A stretch of DNA of 64,000 nucleotides from assembly GCA_004369085.1 (NCBI GenBank), contig ML210157.1, positions 129,057-193,056 on the forward strand, written 5' to 3'. Positions 1 through 11,390 of this stretch are shown in pieces. A program made the position numbers and the translations under genes. The notes below the pieces were generated by a model that saw only the letters and a list, made by a program, of their open reading frames with translations, ran no database searches and was not told where the DNA came from. Within the stretch, counting starts at the first letter, position 1. Each line of letters opens with the position of its first letter. The stretch is from Coprinopsis marcescibilis. Taxonomy: Eukaryota; Basidiomycota; Agaricomycetes; Agaricales; Psathyrellaceae.

Positions 1-485
1 GAGTGTGTCGTTCTCAGACTCGGTCGAGTCTCCAACTTCCGACGATGTTGAAGTGTCACCGTGGCTCAGAAGGTTGAATTTTCTCACTCGACGTGCATAG
101 AAATGCCATCGCGTGAGGTCTTCGGGCTGGATTGGCTCGAGTAGAAGCTGTGATAAATGCGAATATTGAGTTTTATTATCCCGATACTTGTAGAATGTGT
201 GACTTATACATATTTCTTATCGTGCTCCGAATAGCTGAGCGGCAACAGCTTGGCCAACGGCAGAATCGAATCGAGTTCCTTCCATAGGTGATCGGAAGCT
301 GGCTCGAAAAAGCTCTTGGATAGGAGAGTTACGGCTCTCAGCCACTCCCGCCGTTCGGATAGCGTCGCCCAGTGACTCCATTCCATGAGATTGAAGACAT
401 GAGCCAACAGATCAACATTTGTGAGCGTTTGCTCAACAGGAGTGGAGTATTCGCGGTTCACAGCGAAAGACACATCTACTGACAC
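1..485 (-). CDS. F-box protein, 5' part only (gene runs off the window start)
   Basis: The first exon starts at ATG 485-483 and encodes an F-box-like stretch: TNVDLLAHVFNLMEW, then a Trp/Leu-rich helix and SFFEPASDHLWKELDSILP. This is the usual opening of agaricomycete F-box proteins, which as a family act as substrate adaptors of SCF ubiquitin ligases. An intron at about 148-209 (donor GTATAAG, acceptor CACAG) joins in phase to LLEPIQPEDLTRWHFYARRV, matching the arm that follows the F-box in this family. The remaining C-terminal part (usually leucine-rich repeats) lies outside the window. The substrate cannot be predicted. F-box identity is inferred from pattern, not from a profile search. 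Confidence 0.7.
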
Positions 486-659
486 GGTAGCTTGGCTTTC
501 GAGTCGAGAGAGCTGAGCTAAGTGTGTCAGTTCGGAGCCTGGAGAGTGCCAACGATCCGATTATCAGTATGGTCTGTGCGTGGGAGTCCAGTTTAAGCCC
601 AGCGGCCGTAGCTCGTTTATTTATTTTGCAAAAGAAATGATGAGAAACAAATGTACATC

Positions 660-2443
660 CTAAGTAGAAACGAAAGAGAATGGAAGGGTAAGGAAAGATA
701 AAAGAACACCGATCTGCGAACGCGATCCAGAGCCACGTATGTCTTTATCGCTGGCGAACGACCCTGACAATGCGGGCTCCGCCTGCTGGTCCAGGTGCAG
801 TCGCTTTGGAGGAAGACCGTTGATAGCACTAATTGCGACTGCCGTGGCCAGTCCTCGGTTGCCGACCTTAAGCTTCTTCGACGGAGCCAAGTACACCCAG
901 CTCATCTCCCAACCACCATCTTCACACTGAAGTTTGCGCAGGGTGCGTAGGTCGATCTCGTTCCGGATTCCAACAAAATTGCAGACTACAATTCGCATGG
1001 CAAGTGCGAGCGCGTCCCCTGTCACACCCATCCGCTCTCTAACACATTCTTTGAGTATAGGCGTAAACTTGCAGTGAAGGACTGAGTCGTTGGTCGAAGA
1101 TAGGACACGGGTGATGGCGTAGAGGAAGTATTCGGGGTATACGTAGTAGTAGGTCCCGTCGGTATAGGCGCGATTCAAGAGGCTGTCGTACAGCCACTGA
1201 ACGATTTGCGGTATTTCTGATCCTCGTCCGTAGCTATAAAATAGTGCTGCAACACAGGCGCATATTCCTGCACATAATCGAGGTCGACGGGAATCAAAAT
1301 ATGCCTTGATCTATCGGTCAGCACCTACACATATGCACGATCAAGTCGGCCTGATGCTTACTGGAGGAAGCCCGTCATTTGTTAAGTTTTTGACGATCTG
1401 ATCCATAACGCGCGACGCAATTGGCGCCGTTGCTCTGCCTTTTAGGACCGTATATGCAATTGAGGTGGTGTCCAGGTCGCAAGGGAAATCTTTGAAGTCC
1501 TGCGAGAAGTTGCTTGGGTCTTCACATTGCGTAAGCAAACAAAATACAAAAGATATGGATATCTCTAGCGCTTACCATGGAAGAAGTTCCAAAAGCCTGT
1601 TTCACAGTCTGGTTCTGTGATATGTATGAGCGACCTGGTGGGATCTGGAGCATCAGTCATACTAAAACATTCATGAGTAATTCAAACATCGACGCACCGA
1701 TCACCGCTAGCCTCCAGAATCAGGAGTTGTGCGAAGTTCTCGTGAAGGAGTACAGCATCCTCCTCCGTCGTGCCAAGAACAGAATGTAGCTTTCCCTTGT
1801 TTGCTTGGAGGTATGCATTCCCTCTCTCTGCAGGGTTGTAAAAGTAGTTGAGCAACGAGCGCTTGACTGCTGCCTTGCTGTCGAACACGATCCCTTCGAA
1901 TCCAATGGAACGGGCAGAGAACACGTTCTCAATCTTGTCATCGATGAATATGGCGCGCCGGGGATCGATTCCTGTGGCAGAAATGACATGGCGGTAGATT
2001 CCGAGATTGGGCTTTCGTTCGCCAACCCCTGCAGATGTGAATATTTTCTCGAAAATGCTCCAGTCCGCGGGCTTCGACCGCAACGTTTCGAAGTCGGGGC
2101 CAGAGATGTTCGAGCAAGCGAAGATGCGAAGGCTGGAATGGTCTTCCTTTAACTTTCGAATGAAGTTGACCAAATCGTAGTCCGCCGTCAGTGAGGCCTT
2201 CGCTTGTTTAAACGCCTCGTCGATGTCTTCGGCCTTCAGCGAGTATCGTTGCGCCAGGCGTGAGTAGCACTGATCCTGCGTGATACGATTACATTCGTAG
2301 TCGAACCAGATTTCGGTAGTGAGGAGGGTACGGAGGAGTTTAGAGGAGATGGGGGTCTTCGTGACGGAAGACCACTGGAAGAGAACGTCTCCAAGATCGA
2401 AGACTAGAGCGTCGTATGGAATTGGTTGGAACTCAGAAGCCAT
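660..2443 (-). CDS. HAD-like hydrolase / class II terpene cyclase fusion (drimane-type sesquiterpene synthase candidate)
   Basis: The start is ATG 2443-2441 (MASEFQPIPYDALVFDLGD). Residues about 1-230 are a haloacid-dehalogenase domain with an FDLGDVL nucleophile motif and a FIDDKIENV (DDxxE) metal-binding motif. The second half is a terpene-cyclase beta-type domain with the class II protonation motif DLDTT (FPCDLDTTSIAYTVL), a YFDSRRPR stretch, NRAYTDGTYYY and a QCEDGGWE repeat-like motif near the C-terminus. Introns fall at about 1662-1697, 1520-1575 and 1305-1361 and all join in frame; the first is only 36 bp, so its border is uncertain. Known fungal proteins with this architecture (AstC, AncC type) cyclise farnesyl diphosphate to drimanyl or albicanyl phosphates, and the HAD part removes phosphate. 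No P450 or other tailoring gene is adjacent, so the final product is unknown. Confidence 0.85.
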
Positions 2444-2529
2444 GTAAGCCTGGGGACCTGAAAGAGCTATGCGGAGAGATGGAGCCTGTGTTAAGTGCCT
2501 TTTATATTTATGTGACTGCCATCTGCCAG

Positions 2530-3260
2530 GATCGGTTTTCACCAAGTTGTGAAACTCATTACAAAAGCCTGAGTCCAGCCCGGCTTGAGTCGGAAGTCCA
2601 GAATAGTCAAATATGAAACATATGTCCCCATTTAAACAGCGCCGTTTATTTAACACCTATTGGTTATTTATCCAAGAGTTCAAACGTTCAAACTTCAGCT
2701 AAGAGAATATGGTCTCAACCTTGACACCAAGTCCGTCCAAGGTGGTGACTGGTATCAGTGATGGGGAACTCCAATTAGCCTTGGACCATGATATCCGGAA
2801 CAGCTTTTGCGGTGGCGCGCGACTGGTGGCGGCTGTCTATGTTGTGGACCACCAAAAGCTATTATGATCATAGAGCGACAGCATCGGTCTACCCATCCTG
2901 TCGCCGTCTTTGGACTTGAGACATGACACTGAGTCACTTTAAATTCTGAAAGCAAGACTCGGTTACCACATCACTAAAGCAGAGGTCAGTATTCGTAATG
3001 ACATTGGAGGATGTCGAGTTACAATGTAGTTATTTGAGCAGTATACGAGGGTGAGCATACATTTTATGATGACCCTTCTCACCGAAGACACCACCACGAG
3101 CGCTAGCCGACATGTTCGTCAATCTGATGGATGCTGAGGACGGCCCCGAGCTCCAGCTGCCCGGCAGTCTTTTACCCAAGATTGGTAGGAACGTTTTAGG
3201 AGTGATTTCCGAGGCCGACATCAGCGCAGCAAACGCGCGATTAGATACAATGTTTGCCAC
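2530..3260. repeat. Diverged direct repeat, copy A
   Basis: This segment shares, in the same order and orientation, several blocks with 4350-4800. They are a CATTACnAAnnnTGAG..TGAGTCGGAAGTCC block (about 2555 and 4380), a GTGGCGGCTGT block (about 2831 and 4460), a CATCACTAA.GCAGA block (about 2970 and 4624), and a CACGAGCGCTA..CGAnATGTTCG block (about 3092 and 4732). Spacing differs, so insertions or deletions have occurred. The class of element is not recognised; it could be a duplicated short gene or a decayed transposon. Confidence 0.55.
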
Positions 3261-4349
3261 TTTACAACACTAGTAAGTCATACAATACAATTTATGGCGA
3301 AATATAACATCATACGAAGGAGAACCTGGCCGTGAGTCGCGGGCCTTGCCGTTACGAACTTGGCCGAGGTTAAAGTGTTCGAGCATCAGTGCAACATTCA
3401 AGTCGAACACAAGTTAGGCTGCATTTTTGTGACCCAATTCGCTCGACTGGTATTTGCATCGGGATTTGCAGCTTCAGCCGTATTAACCAATCAACTAAGG
3501 TATGTTACATCCCAGAAAGCTTGTCAGCTACATTGCATTGATTCTTTTGCCCTCGCTTCGACTGAGCCATTCTTCCTCTTCGCCACCGTTCGGTCAAAGC
3601 GGGATTCAAGACAAATCAAGAGGTTTCTTCATGCTTCTCACAATGACGGTGTCTTTTGTCGTCTATGCTGTCAACAGATAGATAGAAGATTAGGACCGTC
3701 GCTGAAGGGGTAGTCAGGCCGCATTTCCACCGTACTAGTCAAGTAGCAAAGCTAGAATCAGGGGTCTGATCTATTGGAACACTGGCCAGTCGCATTTTCT
3801 TTCAGGTTCCTTGAACTCATACCGGATGTATTGACCCACAGAACCTACTATAATTAGGCGCTACTCTCGCCATTCGAATTGTCACACTCAAAACACAACG
3901 TCTATATCTGCGGAATAGCCTCGTCTTACGACAACCATGCACGTACGGCAACGTTTTGGGCCATGAGAAAGGCGCCTGTATTATTGCAAGGAGAAAGACT
4001 TGATCACCATTCTACCCCTTGAATTTGGCTTGGATTCTTCAGCCCGCCACGAGCGGGGGAGGGAGAGCAGAGGATCAAACCACCAGGCGACCTGTAGTTT
4101 CCCTTGCCCCAGAAAAGGTAGACACATGATCTCACACATCGGTAATGGGCTTTTTTGAAGACACCGGGTACTACTACCGTACACCAAATCCCAATCAGCT
4201 GCATTACCACAGGTATCCACTTTGCAGAAGTCTCCGAAATCGGACTACAACTAGTCCGATTGCAGGAGCTGGGTGAAACTCACTGCTCAGAAGTTATGCG
4301 AAGATGGGACTTCTAACTCAGCTTCAATACATACCTGAGTGCGATCTTA

Positions 4350-4800
4350 CAGGATTGACTTTCTCCAATTTGCAAAACCCATTACGAAGTTGAGCCCGAC
4401 ATGAGTCGGAAGTCCGGATTCTATATATTGGACACCAAAGGGCACCAAGAAACCTGCGGTGGCGGCTGTAAGATGTGATGGTGAACCTGCATCGCAGTGC
4501 ACTCTATCTCGACCTAGCGCCACCTGGTGGTGTCACTCTTACGGCAATAGGTCTCCGTCCTTGAGATAGGACACCAGTACCTCATTTGAGTTTTGTTGAA
4601 AGCGTGCCTGATTTGGCCACTGCATCACTAACGCAGAAGGAGGTGACCTAGCCTTGTAGATATGTCGTTGAAACTGCCTGAAAATTGAGGGGGGAATGTG
4701 ATTTCTATTCTCCGTCATACCGAAGGCACCTCGACGAGCGCTACCCGAGATGTTCGCCATGATGTTGGAGACCCTCGCAAAATCATGATGTGGAGTGTCC
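4350..4800. repeat. Diverged direct repeat, copy B
   Basis: Partner of the copy at 2530-3260, about 1.8 kb away in direct orientation. It contains the same four blocks in the same order but is more compact. On the minus strand it reads MANISGSARRGAFGMTEN, the counterpart of MSASARGGVFGEKGHH in copy A. Confidence 0.55.
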
Positions 4801-6253
4801 CTCTTAGGATTAGTAGCTAAAAGTACTCCGACACCAGCGCATAAAATGCGCAAGATTGGCTTGAAAGGGCAACCATCTGCTACAACGCAGTGACCGGTGA
4901 CCGTTAGCGCCATTGCTAGGGCCCCCAGCCCATAAATATGAATCTAAATCGTTTTTACATATGATCGGGTAAATCATTATAACATGGTAGGATTCGCGTT
5001 GATTAGAGAGCAACGCAGATGTCCGCTCGATGTTTACACATCGGTTCGGATAGGCCAAGCCTGAATATCCGGATTGCTGACTACTATCATTAGTATCGAC
5101 CATGGGGTTTCAGCTTGAAATGGCTCACACCGCCGACAGCTATTCATTCAGTTAGTCTAAAATCAACATAATCAAGGGGAGGTCGATGACAGTGTTAAAC
5201 TTGAATACCAAACAGAGTCTAAACTCTTAAACGCAGTGTTCCGTGAGGAGTCCGAAGTCGGAGGCTTGCCTCAACGAGTTTGGGCGAAGCTTTTCAATCA
5301 CGACTGAGTACAAACCAGGCGACTGCCAACGCCAGGCTCCAGCGAAAAGCGAACACCCTCACTCGAATTTGCATTGAAAGTTGCAGCTTTAACCGTAGCT
5401 ACATGCGAACTGTTACGACCTATTCATCTCGACAATGATACTTGGAAGAGTCGGCCAAGCTGTTACAACGGTCATGGATGGTGGCCCAAAGACACGATTA
5501 GAATGTCACGAAAACCAAAGGATATCTGATTGTTTCCACCTTCTAAAAGACACGGAGGGTCAGCATCAGGGGTCGAGGGCGATGTAATGCTTGCAACTCG
5601 CGACTTGTGCTCTCTTCCTTGATCTCATACCATGCCCTGACTGGCAAACAAAAACTGAAATGTCAAAAGTTCACGTTCAGGGGTTGCATAATCTTACGAC
5701 ATGGACTTCATCTGACAGTTTTTCAAGTCACTTGACCTCGCCTCGCGGATACCGACAGTAACTGACATACTTAGGGTCTTGAGGACGGCGCCCATCTCGA
5801 AGGAAGGTATTGAAGGTATCTGTGTTGATGTGGCGAGGAACAACTTGATTACCAGTTTATTCGACCAATGACTCCGGCCCTGGAAGAAGGCCTTTGATTT
5901 GCCTTGGGTTTCGCAATGAGCGAAGTCGTTGAAAGTTACAGGGAGGGCAAACAACCAGAGCGCTGTAGGTCTTACTTGCCGCAGAAGAGATGAACTTATC
6001 AGCCTGAACTAACTTTCAATCAGACAGAGGCATTGGCACGTCTCAATCATCTACACCACCGCCAGTATTCACATTCCAGTCCAAAATCGAAGCAGAAGAC
6101 CACCTTGTTGCTGATGGCTATCACGATTGCTGTTCAACAGCAGGAACCCAACCATCCACAAAACCTTCCAACATCGATGAAACACCCTCGACATTCACCC
6201 TAACGAGCCACACATCGTTAAGACCATCGCAGGAGCCACAACCCAATAATCCG

Positions 6254-9200
6254 ATGAGACCGCTTCATACATGGTCAACGCCAACTTCCAGCCAAACGGG
6301 AGGCCATGTGCTTCATGGCGCCCACTCTGTGACGATTTCCGGTGGAATTTTCTACACGGTTGGGGGTAATATGAACTTTGGGAAGGTTCAGACCTTATTT
6401 CAAGGTCGGTCACATTTTGGATGTATCTGGCCAGCTCTCTCATGCATTTTGTGTTAAAGATGTAAAGAAACTAGCCAACTGGCTTACGAAAATCAATTAT
6501 CGAGAGGTATGGATGGATTATATTGCCCAGAGGACGCCGGGCACTGGAGCTTGGTATCTCCGCAGACGACAGTTTACCAGGTGGATGGAGAACCCTGGTG
6601 AAATATTATGCGGCACAGGGATTCGTAAGTGAATCGCAAAGCTCGTTAATGTTGGACTGACCTGATAACCCATGCTGTAGCCGGTGCTGGTAAAACCATA
6701 ATCTCGTGAGTCACTTGTCTTTCATCAGTGCGGTTCAAAGCCTTACACGGTATAACAGGTCAATCGTCATCCAACACCTCCAAGAATACGTCGACGTTTC
6801 AACAGGGACTGCATGTGTCGCCTTTGCGTTCTATCGTTATTCGGATCAAGTGTCGGTCAAGGACATCCTGGCGGCCCTAGTACGACAGCTTCTGGAGGAC
6901 CACCCCGCGGTGTACGAATTGGTCAAAGTTATGTACGACCACCACAACCGTAGAAGCACACACCCATCGAAAGCGGAGCTCCTCAACATCCTGCAACAAA
7001 CCTCGCGAATCTTTACTAGGAGGTTCTACACTCTGGACGCCCTCGACGAAATGCCGAATGATGTTCAAGTGGAGATCTTGCAAGCTCTCGCATCGCTGAA
7101 CGCAAATCTATTCTTTGCATCCCGGCCCCTGACCTTACCACAGGTGATAGGACATAGAGCTGCAGCAGTCGAAATTTCGGCCCAAGAGGAAGATATAAAG
7201 ATCCTGATTGAACGAGCCATCGATCAGAGCTCCGACTTTCGTCATCTACTTAGGCATCCATCCAATCAAACAGGCAATTGGGAAGAGAAGGTTGCCTTGG
7301 CAGTGCGGGAGAAATCTGGCGGGATGTGAGTTCCAAGAGATAATTTCCTACATTGTGGCTGACATATTGCAACATTAGCTTCCTCCTTGTAACACTGCAA
7401 ATAGACATGCTCCAGCAATGTTTGAACATTGCCGAGCTCGAAGAAGCGTTGCTCACTATGCCTGAAGGGATCAAGGAAATGTACGGCACAACAATCCAGA
7501 GGATCCGAAACCAGCCAAAGAACAGCTTCAATCTGGCGCAGCGGGTGTTCCTATGGCTTCGTTATGCCCAGAGGTCGCTTACTATTCCCGAACTGAAATA
7601 CGCGATAGCCATTGACCCAAAGACGTACCAGTTCGAGGCTAATCGAGTGGTGCACGAAGATAGATTGGTCTCTGTGTGTTGCGGATTGGTCACAGTCGAC
7701 CAGAAGAGCGGCCACGTGCGGTTGATTCGTACGTTCTCAAACCGATTCTGTCACGGTATACCAGTTTGCTAATATCATGTCAATCCGTAGACCACACCGC
7801 CGTCGATTCTCTTCGGGAGGCACTGCCTCACATAGGCGAAAGTCCACATTCATTTATCTCTATTGCATGTGTCCGCTTCCTGTGGGAGCATCTCCAGCCA
7901 TACAACACCAGCGACCCAGCCAAGCGAATCCGTCAGGCCAGTGTTAACCCATCCACCAAAGCTCCCAACCATCCTTTCTACGATTACGCGTTTGCATATT
8001 GGGCAGCTCACGCCCACCAATTAGAGCACGTCCCAACACGAGTTATCGAATTCATATCGAACTGCGAACGTTTCCCCCTTCGCGTCGACCGACGAACACG
8101 AACCGATGATCTCCAGCCTCTACATGTTGCGGCTTGGGCAGAATTTGCAGACTACCTCGCTTCTCTCAGGTCGAAGCCCCAGACCGACTTCAACCTTCGC
8201 ACCAAGCTTGGCGAAACGGCTTTAACCCTTGCGGCGACGGTCGGCAACGCGGGTGTGGTGCGACTCCTGTTGGGCGTTCCTGGAATCGACGTGAACCTAG
8301 CAGGAGAGGAGAAATGGACGGGGTTGATGTCTGCCGCTGCTGGTGGCTACACTGAGGTCGTGCGGCTGCTTCTGGGCGTTGAGGACATCGATGTGAATGC
8401 CAAGGACGAGTTGGATAGGACTGCACTCATCTGGGCATCTATCCTCGGTCACGAGGATGTTGTGGAAGAGCTTCTCCAGATGGGTGAGAGGGTGGAGGCA
8501 AACGTACGGGATGCGATAGGACAGACGGCATTGCTGAAAGCGTCGATGGAGGGTCATGAAGGGGTTGTTCGGTTGTTGATGGGATTTGATGGGGTTGACG
8601 TGAATGTGCAGGATGGACTTGGAGAGACTGCGTTGATGAAGGCCAGCTCGATCCGCCGAGCAGGCGCGGCCATCACTAGAGCCCTGCTTCAATCCGCGAC
8701 ACTCGATGTTAATGTTAAGGAGAAGGAAGGGAATACGGCTCTGATCAACGCCTGCACGCATGGCTACGAAGAGGTTGTCCAGGCCTTGATGGAATGCAGC
8801 AGGGTCGACGTCAACACGCAAAACGCAAAGGGTGACACTGCACTGATAGCGGCGGCAAGTGCAGGCCAAGGCGAGGTTGTGAAGCTCCTCCTCAAATCCA
8901 GCAAAACCGATGTGAATGCGAAGGGGTTCAAACAAACGAGCGCACTCATCTCAGCCTCGGCGGAAGGCCAGGAGTCAGTGGTGAAGACATTGCTCGGGGT
9001 TGATGGTATTGAGCTAAATGCGAGGGATGAGATGGGGAGGACGGCTTTGATCTCGGCGGCGCATAAAAATCGTCTTGGTGTTGTTCAGACGCTTCTGAAC
9101 TTTGAGGGCGTGGATGCGAACGTGCAAGATAAGCTTGGGTCGACAGCAAGAAATGTTGCGTGGTACTTTGGATATCACGCAGTTGTGGAAATGTTGGAAG

Positions 9201-9421
9201 TGTCGGGTGGCAAGGATGGGGATGTAGAGTTGCAGCATGCATTTCTGCAGCAGAAGCAGGAAGAAGACGAAATGACGGAGGAAGACAGAGAGGCAGAAAA
9301 GGAGGAAGAAGAAATTAGAGAATCGCTTCTCATCGCTGCTGGACGTTTTACGAAGCGACGATTCGAATCAGTTGATTCTGTCCAAGATAGTCCACTTCAC
9401 AAATCACAACGAATGATTTGA
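6254..9421 (+). CDS. NACHT-ankyrin repeat STAND protein (fungal NLR-like)
   Basis: The likely start at 6254 gives an N-terminal SVTISGGIFYTVGGNMN motif, common before the NTPase in mushroom NACHT proteins. An RTPGTGAWYL stretch follows, then Walker A GIPGAGKTIIS, split by introns at 6625-6680 and 6706-6758, and a Walker B-like LDALDE motif. Further introns at 7326-7378 and 7729-7790 join in frame. After the helical region come about nine ankyrin repeats (GxTALxxAxxxGxxxVVxxLL..xDVN) and a Glu-rich C-terminus ending at TGA 9419-9421. STAND proteins of this type are signal-responsive NTPases, and some fungal members control heterokaryon incompatibility and programmed cell death. The ligand-sensing part would be the ankyrin repeats. 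The borders of the first exon and the intron near 6404-6460 are the least certain. Confidence 0.85.
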
Positions 9422-9744
9422 TACAACGTTTATGCCAGGGCTTCGGTCATCGCTCGTGTCAGTACCCTCGGCAACCTTCCAAACACAATTCTGGGCAGTG
9501 TCCCACAAACATTACACTATAATAAGCGTACTATACTCTACACCAGGCCTAGGCACAGGTCATACTACAAAAACGAAACAAAAGTCCGCATTAGATCATG
9601 AGTAGCTGCACCTGTCATCACCAACGAAAGCCAGTGACGCTAAGGAAGCAAGAAAGGGGGTGGTACAGGTAGGTATCCAAACACAATGATATAAATCATA
9701 CATTGAAACGGCGAAAGATCAAAAAAGGGAAAAAGCCTGCAGGT
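9422..9744. other. Convergent 3' intergenic region
   Basis: This lies between the ends of two converging genes. It contains AT-rich sequence suited to 3' ends, but no gene, repeat or RNA is seen. Confidence 0.6.
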
Positions 9745-11390
9745 CTAGAGACGCGGTGGATTGCTTCCTCCAGCTGGGGGATCGTTCTCGGGCTCGAAGG
9801 GATTCCGGGCTTTGGGTTGGTCCTTGTTGTCACCCTGCGCCGTCCAGTCCAGTCCCCCACCTTCATAGTTGGGTGGCTTGGTTTCGGACGGAGGTGGGCC
9901 CGGTGGCGGGCCATAGGCCGGATAAGCACTGTACGGTCCCTGAGCAGGAGTTCCTGGCCCGCCGTACGGTGGAGCACCACCGTAGGGTGCGGTGGGGTAC
10001 TGCCCGTATGTGGGGTAGGGCATAGGTCCGGACGCATTGTAGGGTGGAGCGTACTGCGGAGGGTAGAAGTCTGCGCGGGCGGTGGCGGGTGCGCGGAAGA
10101 CGTTCTGAACGCTTGTTGGGTCAAGGAGCTGGCGGTAGAATCCGAAGGCTACGCTGGCAAAAAGGGTTGCGAGAACTAAAAAGAGTTGGTTGCAGATTTG
10201 TGAATATAGAAAGTGGACTCACGGGTGGTTGCGAGGAACGCAACGATCTCGGACCACGAGCCTCTCTCCCATGAACGTCGGCACCCTGTGATATGGTTAG
10301 ATTCGGTGAACGGCAAGGACATATTCATTGGGCGTACATAAATCGGCACTTTCTCTATCCAATCTGCCAGAAGAAATCGGTCCCCAGAAGCCGTTAACCT
10401 AGTAACTGAGGTAAGTATCACTGCAGGACAATAAGTCACGGATTAACTCACATATGTAAATCTCGCGCCATCAGCGAGGCTGGTGCACACAGAGATGATC
10501 TCATCCTAGGGAACAAAGGTTACAAATTGGACGGCAACGGTTTACCATGGCACCCACCTTCTTCGTAAAGTGGATAACTACACGGGCCAGACCGACGCCT
10601 GCCATTAATACGATTGCCAAAACTGAGAGCCATGCAAAGATTCGAGTCGGCCCAAGTTTTTGCTGAGGAAAACAGGTATTAGAATGCACGCATTGTGTGG
10701 ATGAGACAAGAACTGACTGTCGCCGCGGAAAATATGCCGAATGCCTGGGGGACGAGTTAACTTAAGAGAATCTTGGCATGTGCACAGCCTACGGCGACTT
10801 GCCTGGATGACAGCAATGAACATGTAGAGAGTGCCGAGGACGATAGCGAGTATCTTGAGCGTAGTAGAATTCTCTGTTGAGCGTGGATTAGAGGTACGTA
10901 AGTCTGGATTTGCGCTCATTTAAGTAATTCAATGAACATCACGAACCCGATCGATAGAACTCGACGCTACGGAAGAAGCCAATCTGCGATAAACCACAAT
11001 TACATCGAGCTTTGAAGTAATGTCTGACGAAGAGGACATACAGCTCTGTATAACGGGTTAGACCAGGCCCTCAGTTGCCGATATATCGAGACTCACGAGA
11101 ATAGGGTCCATATCCCGGCAAGTATACAAACTGCACGTCGATTGAGTTGTGCTCTACGGCACTCTGCGCGGTTAAACGACTCACCAACTATCACAACAGG
11201 CCTTAAGCTTCGCTTATAGACCCTCGTGACGAAGGCATAAGATGGTGGGGGCCCTGGCCGTTCCGTCAGCACTTCAACCATAGGTTCCAAAGAACAAAGC
11301 TGCTATACCTGCAAACGTTAAGCACATATTCTTCTCGATTGCAACAATGACATACATACCTTGAGGTGGTGGTAGTCGACTGCTTTCCAT
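9745..11390 (-). CDS. Multi-pass membrane protein of a basidiomycete family of unknown function
   Basis: Exons on the minus strand read from MESSRLPPPQ (ATG 11390-11388) through VLTERPGPPPSYAFVTRVYKR, GFFRSVEFYRS, NSTTLKILAIVLGTLYMFIA, LGPTRIFAWLSVLAIVLMAG, DEIISVCTSLADGARFTY, VNGFWGPIS, WSEIVAFLATT and ASVAFGFYRQLLDPTS. The gene ends in a Pro/Tyr/Gly-rich cytosolic tail (YPTYGQYPTAPYGGAPPYGG..) at stop 9745. I count about four membrane segments. Seven or more small introns are needed. The 3' half joins cleanly. In the 5' half (10930-11300) I could not join all exons in one frame: the exon ending LFFGTYG meets an in-frame stop before the conserved EVLTERPGPPP frame, and the joint before ELYVLFVRHYF also fails. 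This suggests either an unrecognised splice pattern or a frameshift. Confidence 0.6.

Larger units (their letters stand above)
2444..6253. other. Gene-poor stretch with diverged direct repeats
   Basis: No convincing complete gene is visible over 3.8 kb. The stretch holds two diverged copies of one element (entered separately). Short minus-strand frames at 3030-3260 and 4539-4913 both contain a related peptide, of the form NMSASARGGVFGE and NISGSARRGAFGM, so a short exon may be conserved or decaying in both copies. A minus-strand frame at 5694-5954 has no recognised domain. Confidence 0.5.

Noticed and set aside
8297..8935. 212-codon minus-strand frame inside the ankyrin region
   Set aside because: Antisense shadow of the ankyrin-repeat exon.
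10605..10919. Separate small membrane protein starting MSANPDLRTSN
   Set aside because: The NSTTLKILAIVLG part fits better as an internal exon joined from FYRS upstream; the apparent start lies in an intron.
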